Shown here one piece after another: positions 1 through 7,903 of a DNA stretch of 21,489 nucleotides (position 1 is its first letter; every line of letters starts with the position of its first letter). The stretch comes from JAITWN01 sp964384095. GTDB taxonomy: Bacteria; Pseudomonadota; Gammaproteobacteria; SZUA-140. The notes below the pieces were generated by a model. The model saw nothing but the letters and a program-made list of their open reading frames with translations. It had not been told where the DNA came from and made no database searches. The stretch spans positions 1 through 21,489 of the forward strand of contig CAYLKC010000029.1 of the NCBI GenBank assembly GCA_964384095.1, in the 5' to 3' direction. Both the position numbers and the translations under genes were made by a program.

Positions 1-809
1 AGCTGCTCGAATACGACGATGTCGCCAACGACCAGCGCCGCGTCGTCTACCACCAGCGCAATGAGCTGATGGAGTCCGATGACGTCGCCGACACGATCCG
101 CGATATCCGTCACAACGTCATCAATGCCCATATCGACACCTGGATTCCGCCGGAGAGCATCGACGAGCAGTGGGACGTCCCCGGCCTCGAAAAGGCGCTG
201 GAGCAGGAATACGGCGTCGTGCTGCCGATCCGGCAGTGGCTCGACGAGGACGAGAACCTGCACGAGGAACCGCTGCGCGAGCGCATCCTCGGCGAGTTCG
301 AGCGTCGCTACGCGGAGAAGGAGCAGCTCGCCGGGGCGAAGGTCATGCGCGAATTCGAGAAGGCGGTGATGCTGCAGGTGCTCGACAGCAACTGGAAGGA
401 TCACCTCGCCGCGATGGACGCGCTGCGCCAGGGCATCCATTTGCGCGGCTATGCGCAGAAGAACCCGAAGCAGGAGTACAAGCGCGAGGCCTTCGAGATG
501 TTCACCGCGATGCTCGAGCGCATCAAGCAGGAGATCACCTCGGTGCTCGCGCGTGTCGAAGTCCGCGCCCAGGAGGACGTCGAAGCGGTCGAGGAACAGC
601 GTCGTTCGAACGCCCGCATGCAGTTCCAGCATGCCGATGCCAGCGCGCTGGCCGGCGCCGCCACCCCTGCCGCGGGCACCGCGCCGCCGCCCGCGGCCGA
701 AGACCAGCGCCAGCCCTTCGTTCGCGAAGGCACGAAGGTCGGTCGCAACGACCCCTGCCCCTGCGGCTCGGGTCGTAAGTACAAGCAGTGTCACGGCAAG
801 CTCAGCTGA
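1..809 (+). CDS. secA: Preprotein translocase ATPase SecA, C-terminal part (5' end outside window)
   Basis: SecA is the motor ATPase that drives unfolded preproteins through the SecYEG channel. Only the last 268 codons are present; the reading frame begins at base 3 with the family sequence LLEYDDVANDQRRVVYHQRN. The segment covers the end of the second nucleotide-binding domain region and the helical scaffold and wing regions (for example VMLQVLDSNWKDHLAAMDAL, HLRGYAQKNPKQEYKREAF). It then runs through a low-complexity Ala/Pro linker into the zinc-binding tail, GRNDPCPCGSGRKYKQCHG. That tail has the CxCx8CH pattern that binds zinc and contacts SecB and the membrane. The gene ends 13 bases before argJ on the same strand. 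The identification is certain; only the N-terminal two thirds are missing because of the window edge. Confidence 0.98.
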   Translation, partial: LLEYDDVANDQRRVVYHQRNELMESDDVADTIRDIRHNVINAHIDTWIPPESIDEQWDVPGLEKALEQEYGVVLPIRQWLDEDENLHEEPLRERILGEFERRYAEKEQLAGAKVMREFEKAVMLQVLDSNWKDHLAAMDALRQGIHLRGYAQKNPKQEYKREAFEMFTAMLERIKQEITSVLARVEVRAQEDVEAVEEQRRSNARMQFQHADASALAGAATPAAGTAPPPAAEDQRQPFVREGTKVGRNDPCPCGSGRKYKQCHGKLS

Positions 810-822
810 GCGCGGTGATCCT

Positions 823-2046
823 GTGGCCGTCGGCCTGAGCGCGGAGCTTCCCGTCCTCCACGAAGTCCCCGGTATCCGCGTCGGCGCGGTCGCGGCCGGT
901 ATCCGCAAGCAGGGCCGGCTCGATCTGGTGTTGTTCGAGACCGCGCCGGGCAGCGCCTGCGCTGCGGTCTTCACCCGCAATGCCTTCTGCGCCGCGCCGG
1001 TGATCCTCGCGCGCCGGCACCTCGAACGATCCGTCCCCCGATTTCTGTTGATCAATTCCGGTAATGCCAATGCCGGCACCGGCGCCGCCGGCCTGCGCGC
1101 CGCGGAGGAATGTTGCGCGCTGATCGCCGCGCTCGGCGGCTGTGACGTCACCGCGGTGCTGCCGTTCTCGACCGGCGTCATCGGCGAACCACTGCCGGTC
1201 GCGCGCATCGAGGGCGCGGCCGGGCGACTGATGACCGCGCTCGATGCGCAGGGCTGGGCCGAGGCCGCGCGCGGTATCATGACGACGGATACGGTGCCGA
1301 AGGCAGTGTCGACGCAGTTCCGGATCGGCGAGGCGACCATCACGCTGAACGGCATCGCCAAGGGCGCCGGCATGATCCATCCCGACATGGCGACGATGCT
1401 TGCGTTTCTTGCCACCGACGCGCGCGTCGCGCCGGACCTGCTGCAGCGCTGCCTCGCCGAGGCCGTCGACGACAGCTTCAACGCGATCACGATCGACGGC
1501 GACACCTCGACCAACGACGCCTGCGTGCTGCTCGCGACCGGCGCGGCGTCGATGTCGGCGATCGAGTCGGAACGCGACCCGCGCTGGCCGGCGTTCCGCG
1601 CCGCGGTGCGCGAGACCTGTGCCGCGCTCGCGCAAATGGTGATCCGCGACGGCGAGGGCGCGACGCGCTTCATCACGGTCGAGGTCGAGGGCGGACGCGA
1701 CCGCGCCGAGTGTCGCAAGGTCGCCTACGCGGTCGCGCTGTCGCCGCTGGTCAAGACCGCATTTTTCGCCGGCGACCCGAACTGGGGCCGCATCCTCGCC
1801 GCGGTCGGCCGCGCCGGACTCGATGCACTCGATGTCGGCCGCGTCATGATCCGGCTCGACGATGTCTGCATCGTCCGCGACGGCGCGCGCGCCGACGGCT
1901 ACACCGAGGAGCAGGGACAGGCAGTGATGCGGCAGGAAGAGATCGCCATCCGGATCTCGCTCGGCCGCGGCGAGGCCGCAGCGCGCGTATGGACGACCGA
2001 CCTGTCCTATGACTATGTGAAGATCAACGCCGAGTACCGGACCTGA
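823..2046 (+). CDS. argJ: Bifunctional glutamate N-acetyltransferase / amino-acid acetyltransferase ArgJ
   Basis: ArgJ moves the acetyl group from N-acetylornithine to glutamate (acetyl-recycling arginine pathway); many versions also use acetyl-CoA. The GTG start at 823 gives 407 residues, the usual length, and an N-terminus MAVGLSAELPVLHEVPGIRV of the family type. The frame stays open far upstream inside secA, but that part does not resemble ArgJ. Visible motifs are the oxyanion-hole region TGVIG (about 117-121), TTDTVPK (154-160) and the autoprocessing site IHPDMATMLAF. In the family the precursor cleaves itself between Ala and Thr (here about 190/191), and that Thr becomes the catalytic nucleophile. 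It lies 13 bases after secA with no good ribosome-binding site, so translational coupling is likely. argB is also in this window but not in the same operon. Confidence 0.96.
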   Translation: MAVGLSAELPVLHEVPGIRVGAVAAGIRKQGRLDLVLFETAPGSACAAVFTRNAFCAAPVILARRHLERSVPRFLLINSGNANAGTGAAGLRAAEECCALIAALGGCDVTAVLPFSTGVIGEPLPVARIEGAAGRLMTALDAQGWAEAARGIMTTDTVPKAVSTQFRIGEATITLNGIAKGAGMIHPDMATMLAFLATDARVAPDLLQRCLAEAVDDSFNAITIDGDTSTNDACVLLATGAASMSAIESERDPRWPAFRAAVRETCAALAQMVIRDGEGATRFITVEVEGGRDRAECRKVAYAVALSPLVKTAFFAGDPNWGRILAAVGRAGLDALDVGRVMIRLDDVCIVRDGARADGYTEEQGQAVMRQEEIAIRISLGRGEAAARVWTTDLSYDYVKINAEYRT

Positions 2047-2063
2047 AGGCGGGAAGGGCCGGC

Positions 2064-2095
2064 AACAAAAAACCCGCCGCGGCGGGTTTTTTGTT
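2064..2095. terminator. Bidirectional intrinsic terminator between argJ and rpmG
   Basis: This is a perfect 32-base palindrome with a GC core (cccgccg/cggcggg) flanked by A6 on the left and T6 on the right. Read on either strand it gives a GC hairpin followed by a run of U. It lies 17 bases after the argJ stop and touches the rpmG stop codon (2095-2097) on the other strand, so it should end transcription of both convergent units. Confidence 0.93.
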
Positions 2096-2250
2096 TACTT
2101 GATCTTGGCTTCCTTGTACATCACGTGTTTGCGCACGACCGGGTCATACTTCTTGATCTCGAGCTTGTCCGGCATCGTCCGCTTGTTCTTGTTGGTGGTG
2201 TAGAAGTGTCCCGTCCCGGCGGAAGAGACCAGCTTGATCTTGTCGCGCAT
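2095..2250 (-). CDS. rpmG: 50S ribosomal protein L33
   Basis: This is a small ribosomal protein of the large subunit, 51 residues, beginning MRDKIKLVSSAGTGHFYTTN and ending YKEAKIK, which matches the L33 family in length and sequence. It lacks the CxxC zinc pairs, so it is the zinc-independent form. It is second in an rpmB-rpmG pair. The rpmB stop codon TAA overlaps the rpmG ribosome-binding site (TAAGGAG), 11 bases before the ATG, so the two are probably coupled. The stop codon abuts the bidirectional terminator. The gene was read directly from the sequence and is below many length cut-offs. Confidence 0.97.
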   Translation of the reverse strand: MRDKIKLVSSAGTGHFYTTNKNKRTMPDKLEIKKYDPVVRKHVMYKEAKIK

Positions 2251-2261
2251 GATCGGGCTCC

Positions 2262-2498
2262 TTATACCTTGACGCCGCGGCCGCGCACGTCGGACAGCAC
2301 GCTGTCGATGCCGCGCTTGTCGATGATGCGCAGGCCGTGCGAGCTGACGCGCAGCTTGACCCAGCGGTTCTCGCTGGCGACCCAGAAGCGATGCGTCTGC
2401 AGGTTCGGCAGAAAGCGGCGCCTTGTCTTGTTGTTCGCGTGTGACACGTTATTGCCGACCATCGGCCCCTTGCCGGTCACCTGACATACTCTGGACAT
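2262..2498 (-). CDS. rpmB: 50S ribosomal protein L28
   Basis: Ribosomal protein L28 of the large subunit, 78 residues, starts MSRVCQVTGKGPMVGNNVSH and contains NNKTRRRFLPNLQTHRFWV, both characteristic of L28. Length is normal for Gammaproteobacteria. An upstream TTTGGAG serves as ribosome-binding site. It is the first gene of the rpmB-rpmG operon and has a strong promoter about 40 bases upstream. The pair usually lies beside radC and coaBC, as here. Confidence 0.98.
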   Translation of the reverse strand: MSRVCQVTGKGPMVGNNVSHANNKTRRRFLPNLQTHRFWVASENRWVKLRVSSHGLRIIDKRGIDSVLSDVRGRGVKV

Positions 2499-2536
2499 CG
2501 TAATACTCCAAACCGGTAGAAAATTCGGAACGTGCC

Positions 2537-2565
2537 TTTATATCAGATCCCCGGGGCCCAGACAA
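2537..2565 (-). promoter_or_regulatory. Sigma-70-type promoter of rpmB-rpmG
   Basis: Reading the minus strand, the -35 box TTGTCT (2560-2565) and the -10 box TATAAA (2537-2542) are 17 bases apart, the ideal spacing. The predicted transcript starts near 2530 and leaves a leader of about 30 bases before the rpmB ATG at 2498. The spacer is very GC-rich (GGGCCCCGGGG), which is compatible with growth-rate control but does not prove it. Confidence 0.75.
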
Positions 2566-2596
2566 GCCTGATTCCTCAACTCATTGATTTCAGGGG

Positions 2597-2778
2597 CAGA
2601 GTCGATTGATCGCAACCGTGTCTGGCCGCAGTGGTTGAAGCCTGTGATCCTCCCGTTACGGGACACGCTGTAAATACATCCCTGTACGCTCTCCGGCCGC
2701 GTCCTGCGGCCGGAAGGTCCCGTAACGGGAGGGTCACAGGCTTCCGGCAATCGTGACGGTTGCGATCAATCGACTCTG
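2597..2778. repeat. 182-bp nested palindromic element (MITE-like or dispersed repeat)
   Basis: Outer arms 2597-2619 and 2756-2778 are perfect 23-base inverted repeats. A second pair, 2637-2664 and 2717-2744, is complementary over 28 bases with one mismatch and contains the motif CTCCCGTTACGGGA. The centre holds a third hairpin, CCGGCCGC (2693-2700) and GCGGCCGG (2706-2713), and the sequence ACGCTGTAAATACATCCCTG. No protein is encoded. It lies 8 bases after the radC stop and 32 bases upstream of the rpmB -35 box. It could end radC transcription or be a mobile non-coding element. The central motif resembles dispersed repeats I recall from other gammaproteobacterial genomes. Confidence 0.85.
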
Positions 2779-2785
2779 ATCCCAC

Positions 2786-3460
2786 CTACAGCAGGCCCTG
2801 CTCGGCGAAGGAGAGCACGGCGCCGTCGCCGACGATCAGGTGGTCGAGGACACGGATGTCGACGAGCTGCAGGGCCTCGCGGAGGCGGCGGGTCAGGCGC
2901 AGGTCGGCCTGGCTTGGCTCGGCGATGCCGGAGGGGTGGTTGTGGGCGAAGATCAGCGCCGCGGCGTTGTGCGCGAGCGCGAGCTTGACGATCTCGCGCG
3001 GGTGCACGCTGGCGCCGTCGATGGTGCCGCGGAAGACCTCGTCGAAGGCGATGACACGGTGGCGGGTATCGAGGAACAGGCACGCGAACACCTCGTAGGC
3101 GCGGTCGCGCAACTGCGCGGTCAGGTAATTGCGGGTGTCGGCCGGATTGCGCAGCGCGTCGCCGCGCTGCAGCGTCTCGCGCAGGTAGCGCCGGACCATC
3201 TCCAGCACGGCCTGGAGCTGCGCGTATTTCGCGAGCCCGAGCCCGGGGCTGTCACAGAAGCGGCGCGCGTCGGCATCGAGCAGACGGCGCAGGCTGCCGT
3301 GTTCGGTGAGCAGCCGGCGCGCGAGATCGACCGCGGTCAGGCCGGGCAGGCCGGTGCGCAGGAAGATCGCGAGCAGTTCGGCGTCGGAGAGGCTGGCGGG
3401 CCCGCGCGCCAGCAGCTTTTCCCGCGGGCGTTCGTCCGCGGGCCAGTCGGAGATGGCCAT
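2786..3460 (-). CDS. radC: RadC family JAMM/MPN-domain protein
   Basis: This is a 224-residue protein of normal RadC length. The N-terminal helix-hairpin-helix part begins MAISDWPADERPREKLLARG and includes LSDAELLAIFLRTG. The C-terminal MPN/JAMM domain shows the metal-binding pattern AHNHPSG followed by S and D (SGIAEPSQADLRLT), and the family ending DHLIVGDGAVLSFAEQGLL. Historically called a DNA repair protein, its biochemical role is not settled; the fold predicts a metal-dependent hydrolase. It is divergent from coaBC with 115 bases between them, an arrangement common in Gammaproteobacteria. A purine-rich AGGGAG lies 9 bases before its ATG. Confidence 0.96.
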   Translation of the reverse strand: MAISDWPADERPREKLLARGPASLSDAELLAIFLRTGLPGLTAVDLARRLLTEHGSLRRLLDADARRFCDSPGLGLAKYAQLQAVLEMVRRYLRETLQRGDALRNPADTRNYLTAQLRDRAYEVFACLFLDTRHRVIAFDEVFRGTIDGASVHPREIVKLALAHNAAALIFAHNHPSGIAEPSQADLRLTRRLREALQLVDIRVLDHLIVGDGAVLSFAEQGLL

Positions 3461-3575
3461 GTCGACACTCCCTGTCGTGGGTGAGGGTGCGCACGCCCTG
3501 TACCCGCCGCTGCGCCGCGCGCCCGGGCCGCCTGTGCTATCTTATGGAGCCCGGAATCCAGCATAACCAGCCCCG

Positions 3576-4778
3576 ATGAGCCTCGTAAACCGGAACATCC
3601 TGCTCGGCGTGACCGGCAGCATCGCCGCCTACAAGTCCGCCGAGCTCGTTCGCCGCCTGCGTGACGCCGGCGCGGCCGTTGAGGTCGTCCTGACGCGCGC
3701 CGGCGCCGAATTCATCACCCCGCTGACGCTGCAGGCGCTGTCGGGTCGGCCGGTCCATACCCGTCATCTCGATCCGGACGCCGAGGCCGCGTTCGGACAT
3801 ATCGACCTCGCGAGATGGGCCGACCTCGTATTGATCGCGCCGGCGTCCGCAAACTGCCTCGCGAAACTCGCCCACGGCATCGCCGATGACCTGCTGACGA
3901 CGCTGTGTCTCGCCAGCGATGCCCCGCTCGCGGTCGCGCCGGCGATGAATCATCAGATGTGGGCGCACCTGGCGACGCAGGCAAACCTGGAGACACTGAG
4001 GCAGCGCGGCGTCCGGGTATTCGGCCCGGGTGTCGGCGACCAGGCCTGCGGCGAGACCGGCCCCGGTCGCATGCTCGAGCCCGACGAGATCTGCGACCTC
4101 GCCGGCGCGTTGTTCGAGAGCGGCCGGCTCGAAGGCCGCCGTGTCGTGATCACCGCCGGCCCGACCCGCGAGGCGATCGATCCGGTACGTTATGTCACGA
4201 ACCGCAGCTCCGGCAAGATGGGCTATGCCCTCGCGAACGCCGCCGCCGGGGCCGGTGCGCGCGTGACGCTGGTCAGCGGGCCGGTTGATCGGCCGTTGCA
4301 TGCCGGTGTCGAGCGCGTCGCGGTCGAGAGCGCGCGGCAGATGCATGACGCGGTGATGGCCGCGATCGCGGACGCCGACCTCTTCATCGCCGCCGCCGCG
4401 GTCGCCGATTACCGGCCTGCGCAGATCGCCGATGCAAAGATCAAGAAGCGGGACGCGACCCTCGACCTCACGCTCGAGCGTACGCCGGACATCCTCGCCG
4501 CGGTCGCCGCGCGCGCGGATGCGCCGTTCACGGTCGGCTTCGCCGCCGAGACCGGGGCGCTCGATGACCACGCGCGCGCAAAGCTGCGCGACAAGGGCGT
4601 GGATATGATCGTCGGCAACCTCGTCGGCCGCCCCGGCACCGGCTTCGACAGCGACGAAAACGAGGTCACGGTGTACTGGCAGGACGGCAGCGAAGCGATC
4701 CCCCGCATGCCGAAGGACCGCCTCGCCAGACGGCTGATCGACCTGATCGCGGACCGCTACACGACGAACCGGCAGTAA
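3576..4778 (+). CDS. coaBC: Bifunctional phosphopantothenoylcysteine decarboxylase / phosphopantothenate-cysteine ligase CoaBC (Dfp)
   Basis: CoaBC catalyses two successive steps of coenzyme A synthesis in the cytoplasm: joining 4'-phosphopantothenate to cysteine (CTP-dependent CoaB) and decarboxylation (FMN-dependent CoaC). The 400 residues match the family. The N-terminal flavodoxin-like CoaC domain (about 1-185) shows NILLGVTGSIAAYKSAELV, the catalytic His in AFGHIDLARWADL, the PAMNHQMW motif and the active-site Cys in ACGETGPGRM. The C-terminal CoaB domain (about 188-400) shows ITAGPTREAIDPVRYVTNRS, SSGKMGYALA, AAVADYRP and IKK. The start at 3576 gives the standard N-terminus. It heads a forward run with dut, the phosphomutase and argB, but the hairpin repeat cluster separates it from dut. 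Confidence 0.97.
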   Translation: MSLVNRNILLGVTGSIAAYKSAELVRRLRDAGAAVEVVLTRAGAEFITPLTLQALSGRPVHTRHLDPDAEAAFGHIDLARWADLVLIAPASANCLAKLAHGIADDLLTTLCLASDAPLAVAPAMNHQMWAHLATQANLETLRQRGVRVFGPGVGDQACGETGPGRMLEPDEICDLAGALFESGRLEGRRVVITAGPTREAIDPVRYVTNRSSGKMGYALANAAAGAGARVTLVSGPVDRPLHAGVERVAVESARQMHDAVMAAIADADLFIAAAAVADYRPAQIADAKIKKRDATLDLTLERTPDILAAVAARADAPFTVGFAAETGALDDHARAKLRDKGVDMIVGNLVGRPGTGFDSDENEVTVYWQDGSEAIPRMPKDRLARRLIDLIADRYTTNRQ

Positions 4779-4780
4779 TC

Positions 4781-4929
4781 CCCCCCTTCGCTGACGCAGG
4801 GGGTAGGGCACACAAGATCCCCCCTTCGCTTGCGAAGGGGGGCAGGGGGGATGCGAGCGCAGCGAGTTGATCGAGTTTAGAACTCCGACCGCCGCATCCC
4901 CCCCGACCCCCCTTCTGAAGAAGGGGGGG
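4781..4929. repeat. Hairpin-repeat cluster, copy 1 (G/C-run palindromes with a conserved tail)
   Basis: Two strong hairpins occur here. Hairpin 1 spans 4819-4842 (CCCCCCTTCGC, TT, then its complement). Hairpin 2 spans 4907-4928 (CCCCCCTTCT, GA, complement). Hairpin 1 is followed by a tail, CAGGGGGGATGCGAGCGCAG, and hairpin 2 is preceded by a related tail in reverse (CATCCCCCCCGA). A degraded half copy lies at 4781-4807. The same units, in opposite orientation and order, occur at 16741-16894. There is no run of U after either stem, so these are not typical terminators. They resemble REP/BIME-type intergenic repeats. The cluster ends about 30 bases before dut. Confidence 0.85.
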
Positions 4930-4962
4930 TAGAAAAAAGACACATGACCGAGGAGACCCCCG

Positions 4963-5418
4963 ATGCAGCGGGTGCAGCTGAAGATCATCGACCCCCGTCT
5001 CGGCGACGCGATCCCGCTGCCGGACTACGCGACCGCCGGCTCTGCCGGCCTCGACCTGCGCGCTTGTCTCGACGCCCCGCTCGAGATCAAACCCGGCGAG
5101 ACGCACCTGATCCCGACCGGGCTCGCGATCCACATCGGCGACCCCGCGCTCGCGGCGGTGCTGCTGCCGCGCTCCGGCCTCGGCCACAAGCACGGCATCG
5201 TGCTCGGCAATCTCGTCGGGCTGATCGACTCGGACTACCAGGGCCAGGTCTTCGTGTCGTGCTGGAACCGCGGCAGGGAACCGTTCACGATCACGGTCGG
5301 CGAGCGCATCGCGCAGATGGTGTTCGTGCCGGTCGCCCAGGTCGGCTTTGACGTCGTCGATGAGTTCACCGCCAGCGAGCGCGGCGCCGGCGGCTTCGGC
5401 AATTCGGGGCGGCACTGA
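4963..5418 (+). CDS. dut: Deoxyuridine 5'-triphosphate nucleotidohydrolase (dUTPase)
   Basis: Dut hydrolyses dUTP to dUMP and pyrophosphate. This keeps uracil out of DNA and supplies dUMP for thymidylate synthesis; it works as a homotrimer. The protein has 151 residues, the usual length, with all five trimeric dUTPase motifs: I, AGSAGLDLRA; II, LLPRSGLGHKHGI; III, GNLVGLIDSDYQGQV with the catalytic Asp; IV, GERIAQMVFVP; V, the C-terminal RGAGGFGNSG loop. AGGAG (4951-4955) lies 7 bases before the ATG. The next gene starts one base after its TGA, so the two are cotranscribed. Confidence 0.98.
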   Translation: MQRVQLKIIDPRLGDAIPLPDYATAGSAGLDLRACLDAPLEIKPGETHLIPTGLAIHIGDPALAAVLLPRSGLGHKHGIVLGNLVGLIDSDYQGQVFVSCWNRGREPFTITVGERIAQMVFVPVAQVGFDVVDEFTASERGAGGFGNSGRH

Positions 5419-5419
5419 G

Positions 5420-6799
5420 ATGATCTCACCCGACATCTTCAAGGCCTACGACATCCGCGGCATCGTCGGCCGCACGCTGACCGCTGACAGCGTCCGCGCG
5501 ATCGGCCACGCGATCGGTACCGATGCGCAGGAGCACGGTCTCAAAGTGATCGTGCTCGGTCGCGACGGTCGCCTGTCTGGTCCGGAATTCATTGCAGCCC
5601 TCGGCGCCGGCATCCGCGCCGCCGGGATCGACGTCATCGACGCCGGCCGCATCCCGACGCCGCTGCTGTACTACGCCGCTCACGAACACAGCCAGGGTTC
5701 CGGCGTCATGGTCACCGGCAGCCACAATCCGCCCGACTACAACGGCTTCAAGATCATGCTCGGCGGCGAGACACTCTCCGGTGCGCGCATCCAGCGCCTG
5801 CGCGAGCGTATCGAGCGCGGCGAGCTGTATCAGGCGCCGACGCCCGGTGTGCGCCATGAGGCCGAGGTCATCGACGACTATCTCGCGCGCGTCGCTGCCG
5901 ACGTCGAGCCGGCGCGCGCGCTGAAGGTCGTCGTCGACTGCGGCAGCGGCGTCGCCGGCGACGTCGCGCCCCGGCTGCTGCGGATGCTCGGCTGCGAGGT
6001 CACCGAACTCTATTGCGAGGTCGACGGCACCTTCCCGCACCATCACCCGGACCCGAGCCAGCCCGAAAACCTCGCCGACCTGATCGCGGAGGTCAAGCGG
6101 CAGCAGGCCGACCTCGGTCTGGCCTTCGACGGCGACGGCGACCGCATCGGCGTCATCGATCCCGACGGCCGCATCATCTGGCCCGACCGCCAGATGATGC
6201 TGTATGCCGCCGACGTACTTGGGGAGCATCCGGGCGCGCCGATCATTTTCGACGTCAAGTGTTCGCGCCACCTCGCGCGCGTGATCCGCGAGCATGGCGG
6301 CGAGCCGGTGATGGCGCGCACCGGTCACTCGCTGATCAAGGCCAAATTGAAGGAACTCGACGCCCCGCTCGCCGGCGAGATGAGCGGGCACATCTTCTTC
6401 CGCGACCGCTGGTACGGCTTCGACGACGCGCTGTACGCCGCCGCGCGGCTGATCGCGATCCTCGCCCGCGACCCGCGACCGCCGGCCGCGGTGTTCGCCG
6501 CGCTGCCGGATGCGATCACGACCCCCGAGCTGCGCGTCGACTTCGCCGATGAGGGCGAGAACCACGCCTTCATGGAGCGCTTCCTCGCCGATCCGCGCAT
6601 CGACGGCGCCCGCGTCATCACCATCGACGGCCTGCGCGCCGAGTTCGACGACGGCTGGGGTCTGGTGCGGGCATCGAACACGACCCCGTCGCTGATCCTG
6701 CGCTTCGAGGCCGACGACGCCACCGCGCTCGAGCGCATCCAGGCCACGTTCCGGCAGGCGCTGCGCGCGGTCGAACCGGGACTGTCGTTGCCGTTCTGA
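5420..6799 (+). CDS. algC: Phosphomannomutase / phosphoglucomutase (AlgC type)
   Basis: This enzyme interconverts 1- and 6-phosphates of mannose or glucose and feeds sugar nucleotides for lipopolysaccharide and exopolysaccharide. With the ATG at 5420 the protein has 459 residues, close to Pseudomonas AlgC. It begins MISPDIFKAYDIRGIVGRTL. The phosphoserine loop is VMVTGSHNPPDYNGFK (Ser101), the Mg-binding loop is AFDGDGDRIG (Asp237, 239, 241), the sugar-binding loop is GEMSGH (319-324), and the phosphate-binding loop near the C-terminus is VRASNTTPSLILRFE. The frame is open upstream across dut, but the start after the dut stop gives the family N-terminus. Order dut-algC-argB is conserved in pseudomonads. 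Whether mannose or glucose is the main substrate cannot be told. Confidence 0.94.
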   Translation: MISPDIFKAYDIRGIVGRTLTADSVRAIGHAIGTDAQEHGLKVIVLGRDGRLSGPEFIAALGAGIRAAGIDVIDAGRIPTPLLYYAAHEHSQGSGVMVTGSHNPPDYNGFKIMLGGETLSGARIQRLRERIERGELYQAPTPGVRHEAEVIDDYLARVAADVEPARALKVVVDCGSGVAGDVAPRLLRMLGCEVTELYCEVDGTFPHHHPDPSQPENLADLIAEVKRQQADLGLAFDGDGDRIGVIDPDGRIIWPDRQMMLYAADVLGEHPGAPIIFDVKCSRHLARVIREHGGEPVMARTGHSLIKAKLKELDAPLAGEMSGHIFFRDRWYGFDDALYAAARLIAILARDPRPPAAVFAALPDAITTPELRVDFADEGENHAFMERFLADPRIDGARVITIDGLRAEFDDGWGLVRASNTTPSLILRFEADDATALERIQATFRQALRAVEPGLSLPF

Positions 6800-6890
6800 C
6801 GGTGGATATAGTACCGTTCGAGGCAATAGCAGGTCTTGCAGGGCACCCCGACCGCCCGGACCATCGCACCAGGAAATCAGGGCCGCACCG

Positions 6891-7784
6891 ATGACACTGA
6901 ACAAGAACAGCGCGATGAACATCGCCCGCGTCCTCACCGAGGCGCTGCCATACATCCGCCGCTTCGCCGGCAAGACCATCGTCATCAAGTACGGCGGCAA
7001 TGCGATGATCGACGAGGCCCTGAAGAGCGGCTTCGCACGCGATGTCGTGCTGATGAAGCTGGTCGGCATGAACCCGGTCGTCGTCCACGGCGGCGGGCCG
7101 CAGATCGGCAAGGTGCTCGAGCGCATCGGCAAACAGAGCCAGTTCATCGACGGCATCCGCGTCACCGACAGCGAGACGATGGATGTCGTTGAGATGGTGC
7201 TCGGCGGCCTCGTCAACAAGGAAATCGTCACGCTGATCAACAAGCATGGCGGCCAGGCTGTCGGGCTCAGCGGCAAGGACGGCCCGCTGATCAAGGCGCG
7301 CAAGCTCAATGTCACCCGCAAGTCGCCGGAGACCGAGGTCGACGAGATCATCGATATCGGTCATGTCGGCGAGGTCGCGAGCGTGAACGCCAGCGTCATC
7401 AACATGCTGGTCGGCGGTGACTTCATCCCGGTGATCGCGCCGATTGGCGTCGGCGACGACGGCGAGTCCTACAATATCAACGCCGACCTCGTTGCCGGCA
7501 AGGTCGCCGAGGTGCTCAAGGCCGAGAAGCTGATCCTGCTGACCAACACCGCCGGCGTCCTCGACAAACAGGGCGAGGTCATCACCGGCCTTACTGTCGC
7601 CGACGTCGACCGACTGATCCAGGACGGCACGATCCACGGCGGCATGCTGCCGAAGATCCGCTGCGCGCTCGATGCGGTGCAGGGCGGCGTCAACAGTTCG
7701 CACATCATCGACGGCCGCGTCGAGCATGCGGTACTGCTCGAGGTGTTCACCGATGAAGGCGTCGGTTCGCTGATCCGGCGTTGA
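6891..7784 (+). CDS. argB: Acetylglutamate kinase ArgB
   Basis: ArgB phosphorylates N-acetylglutamate with ATP, the second and usually controlled step of arginine synthesis. Its 297 residues begin MTLNKNSAMNIARVLTEALPYIRRF, aligning with the Pseudomonas enzyme. This N-terminal helix is the element that builds the arginine-inhibited hexamer, so feedback inhibition is likely and fits a genome that uses ArgJ recycling. Motifs are TIVIKYGGNAM (phosphate-binding Lys), VVVHGGGPQIG, RVTDSETMDVVEMVLGG, SYNINADLVAGKVAEVLKAE and GGMLPKIRCALDAVQGGV. An ATG at 6915 would remove the helix, so 6891 is preferred. The 91 bases between the phosphomutase and argB show no clear terminator. Confidence 0.97.
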   Translation: MTLNKNSAMNIARVLTEALPYIRRFAGKTIVIKYGGNAMIDEALKSGFARDVVLMKLVGMNPVVVHGGGPQIGKVLERIGKQSQFIDGIRVTDSETMDVVEMVLGGLVNKEIVTLINKHGGQAVGLSGKDGPLIKARKLNVTRKSPETEVDEIIDIGHVGEVASVNASVINMLVGGDFIPVIAPIGVGDDGESYNINADLVAGKVAEVLKAEKLILLTNTAGVLDKQGEVITGLTVADVDRLIQDGTIHGGMLPKIRCALDAVQGGVNSSHIIDGRVEHAVLLEVFTDEGVGSLIRR

Positions 7785-7903
7785 CGGCCGTTCAGTCGAG
7801 CGACCGCCTCGCCGCACGATCGGCTCCCCGAGCCGGAGCCGGGTGACGCGTCATCGACTGGTTCAATCATCTCATTCTGTTCGTCGTCGCGCTAGTCGCG
7901 AAC

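Noticed and set aside
451..822. Upstream extension of the argJ frame inside secA
   Set aside because: Its translation is Arg/Ser-rich and unlike ArgJ, while the GTG at 823 gives the standard N-terminus and length.
4781..4929. CRISPR array or rho-independent terminator
   Set aside because: There are only two different palindromic units without regular spacers, and no U-run follows the stems.
3537..4988. 483-codon open frame on - opposite coaBC and the repeat cluster
   Set aside because: It is the shadow of coaBC, with low-complexity translation of the hairpin repeats.
5426..7351. 641-codon open frame on - opposite the phosphomutase and argB
   Set aside because: Both + strand genes are certain; the antisense product has no recognisable domain and spans a gene boundary.
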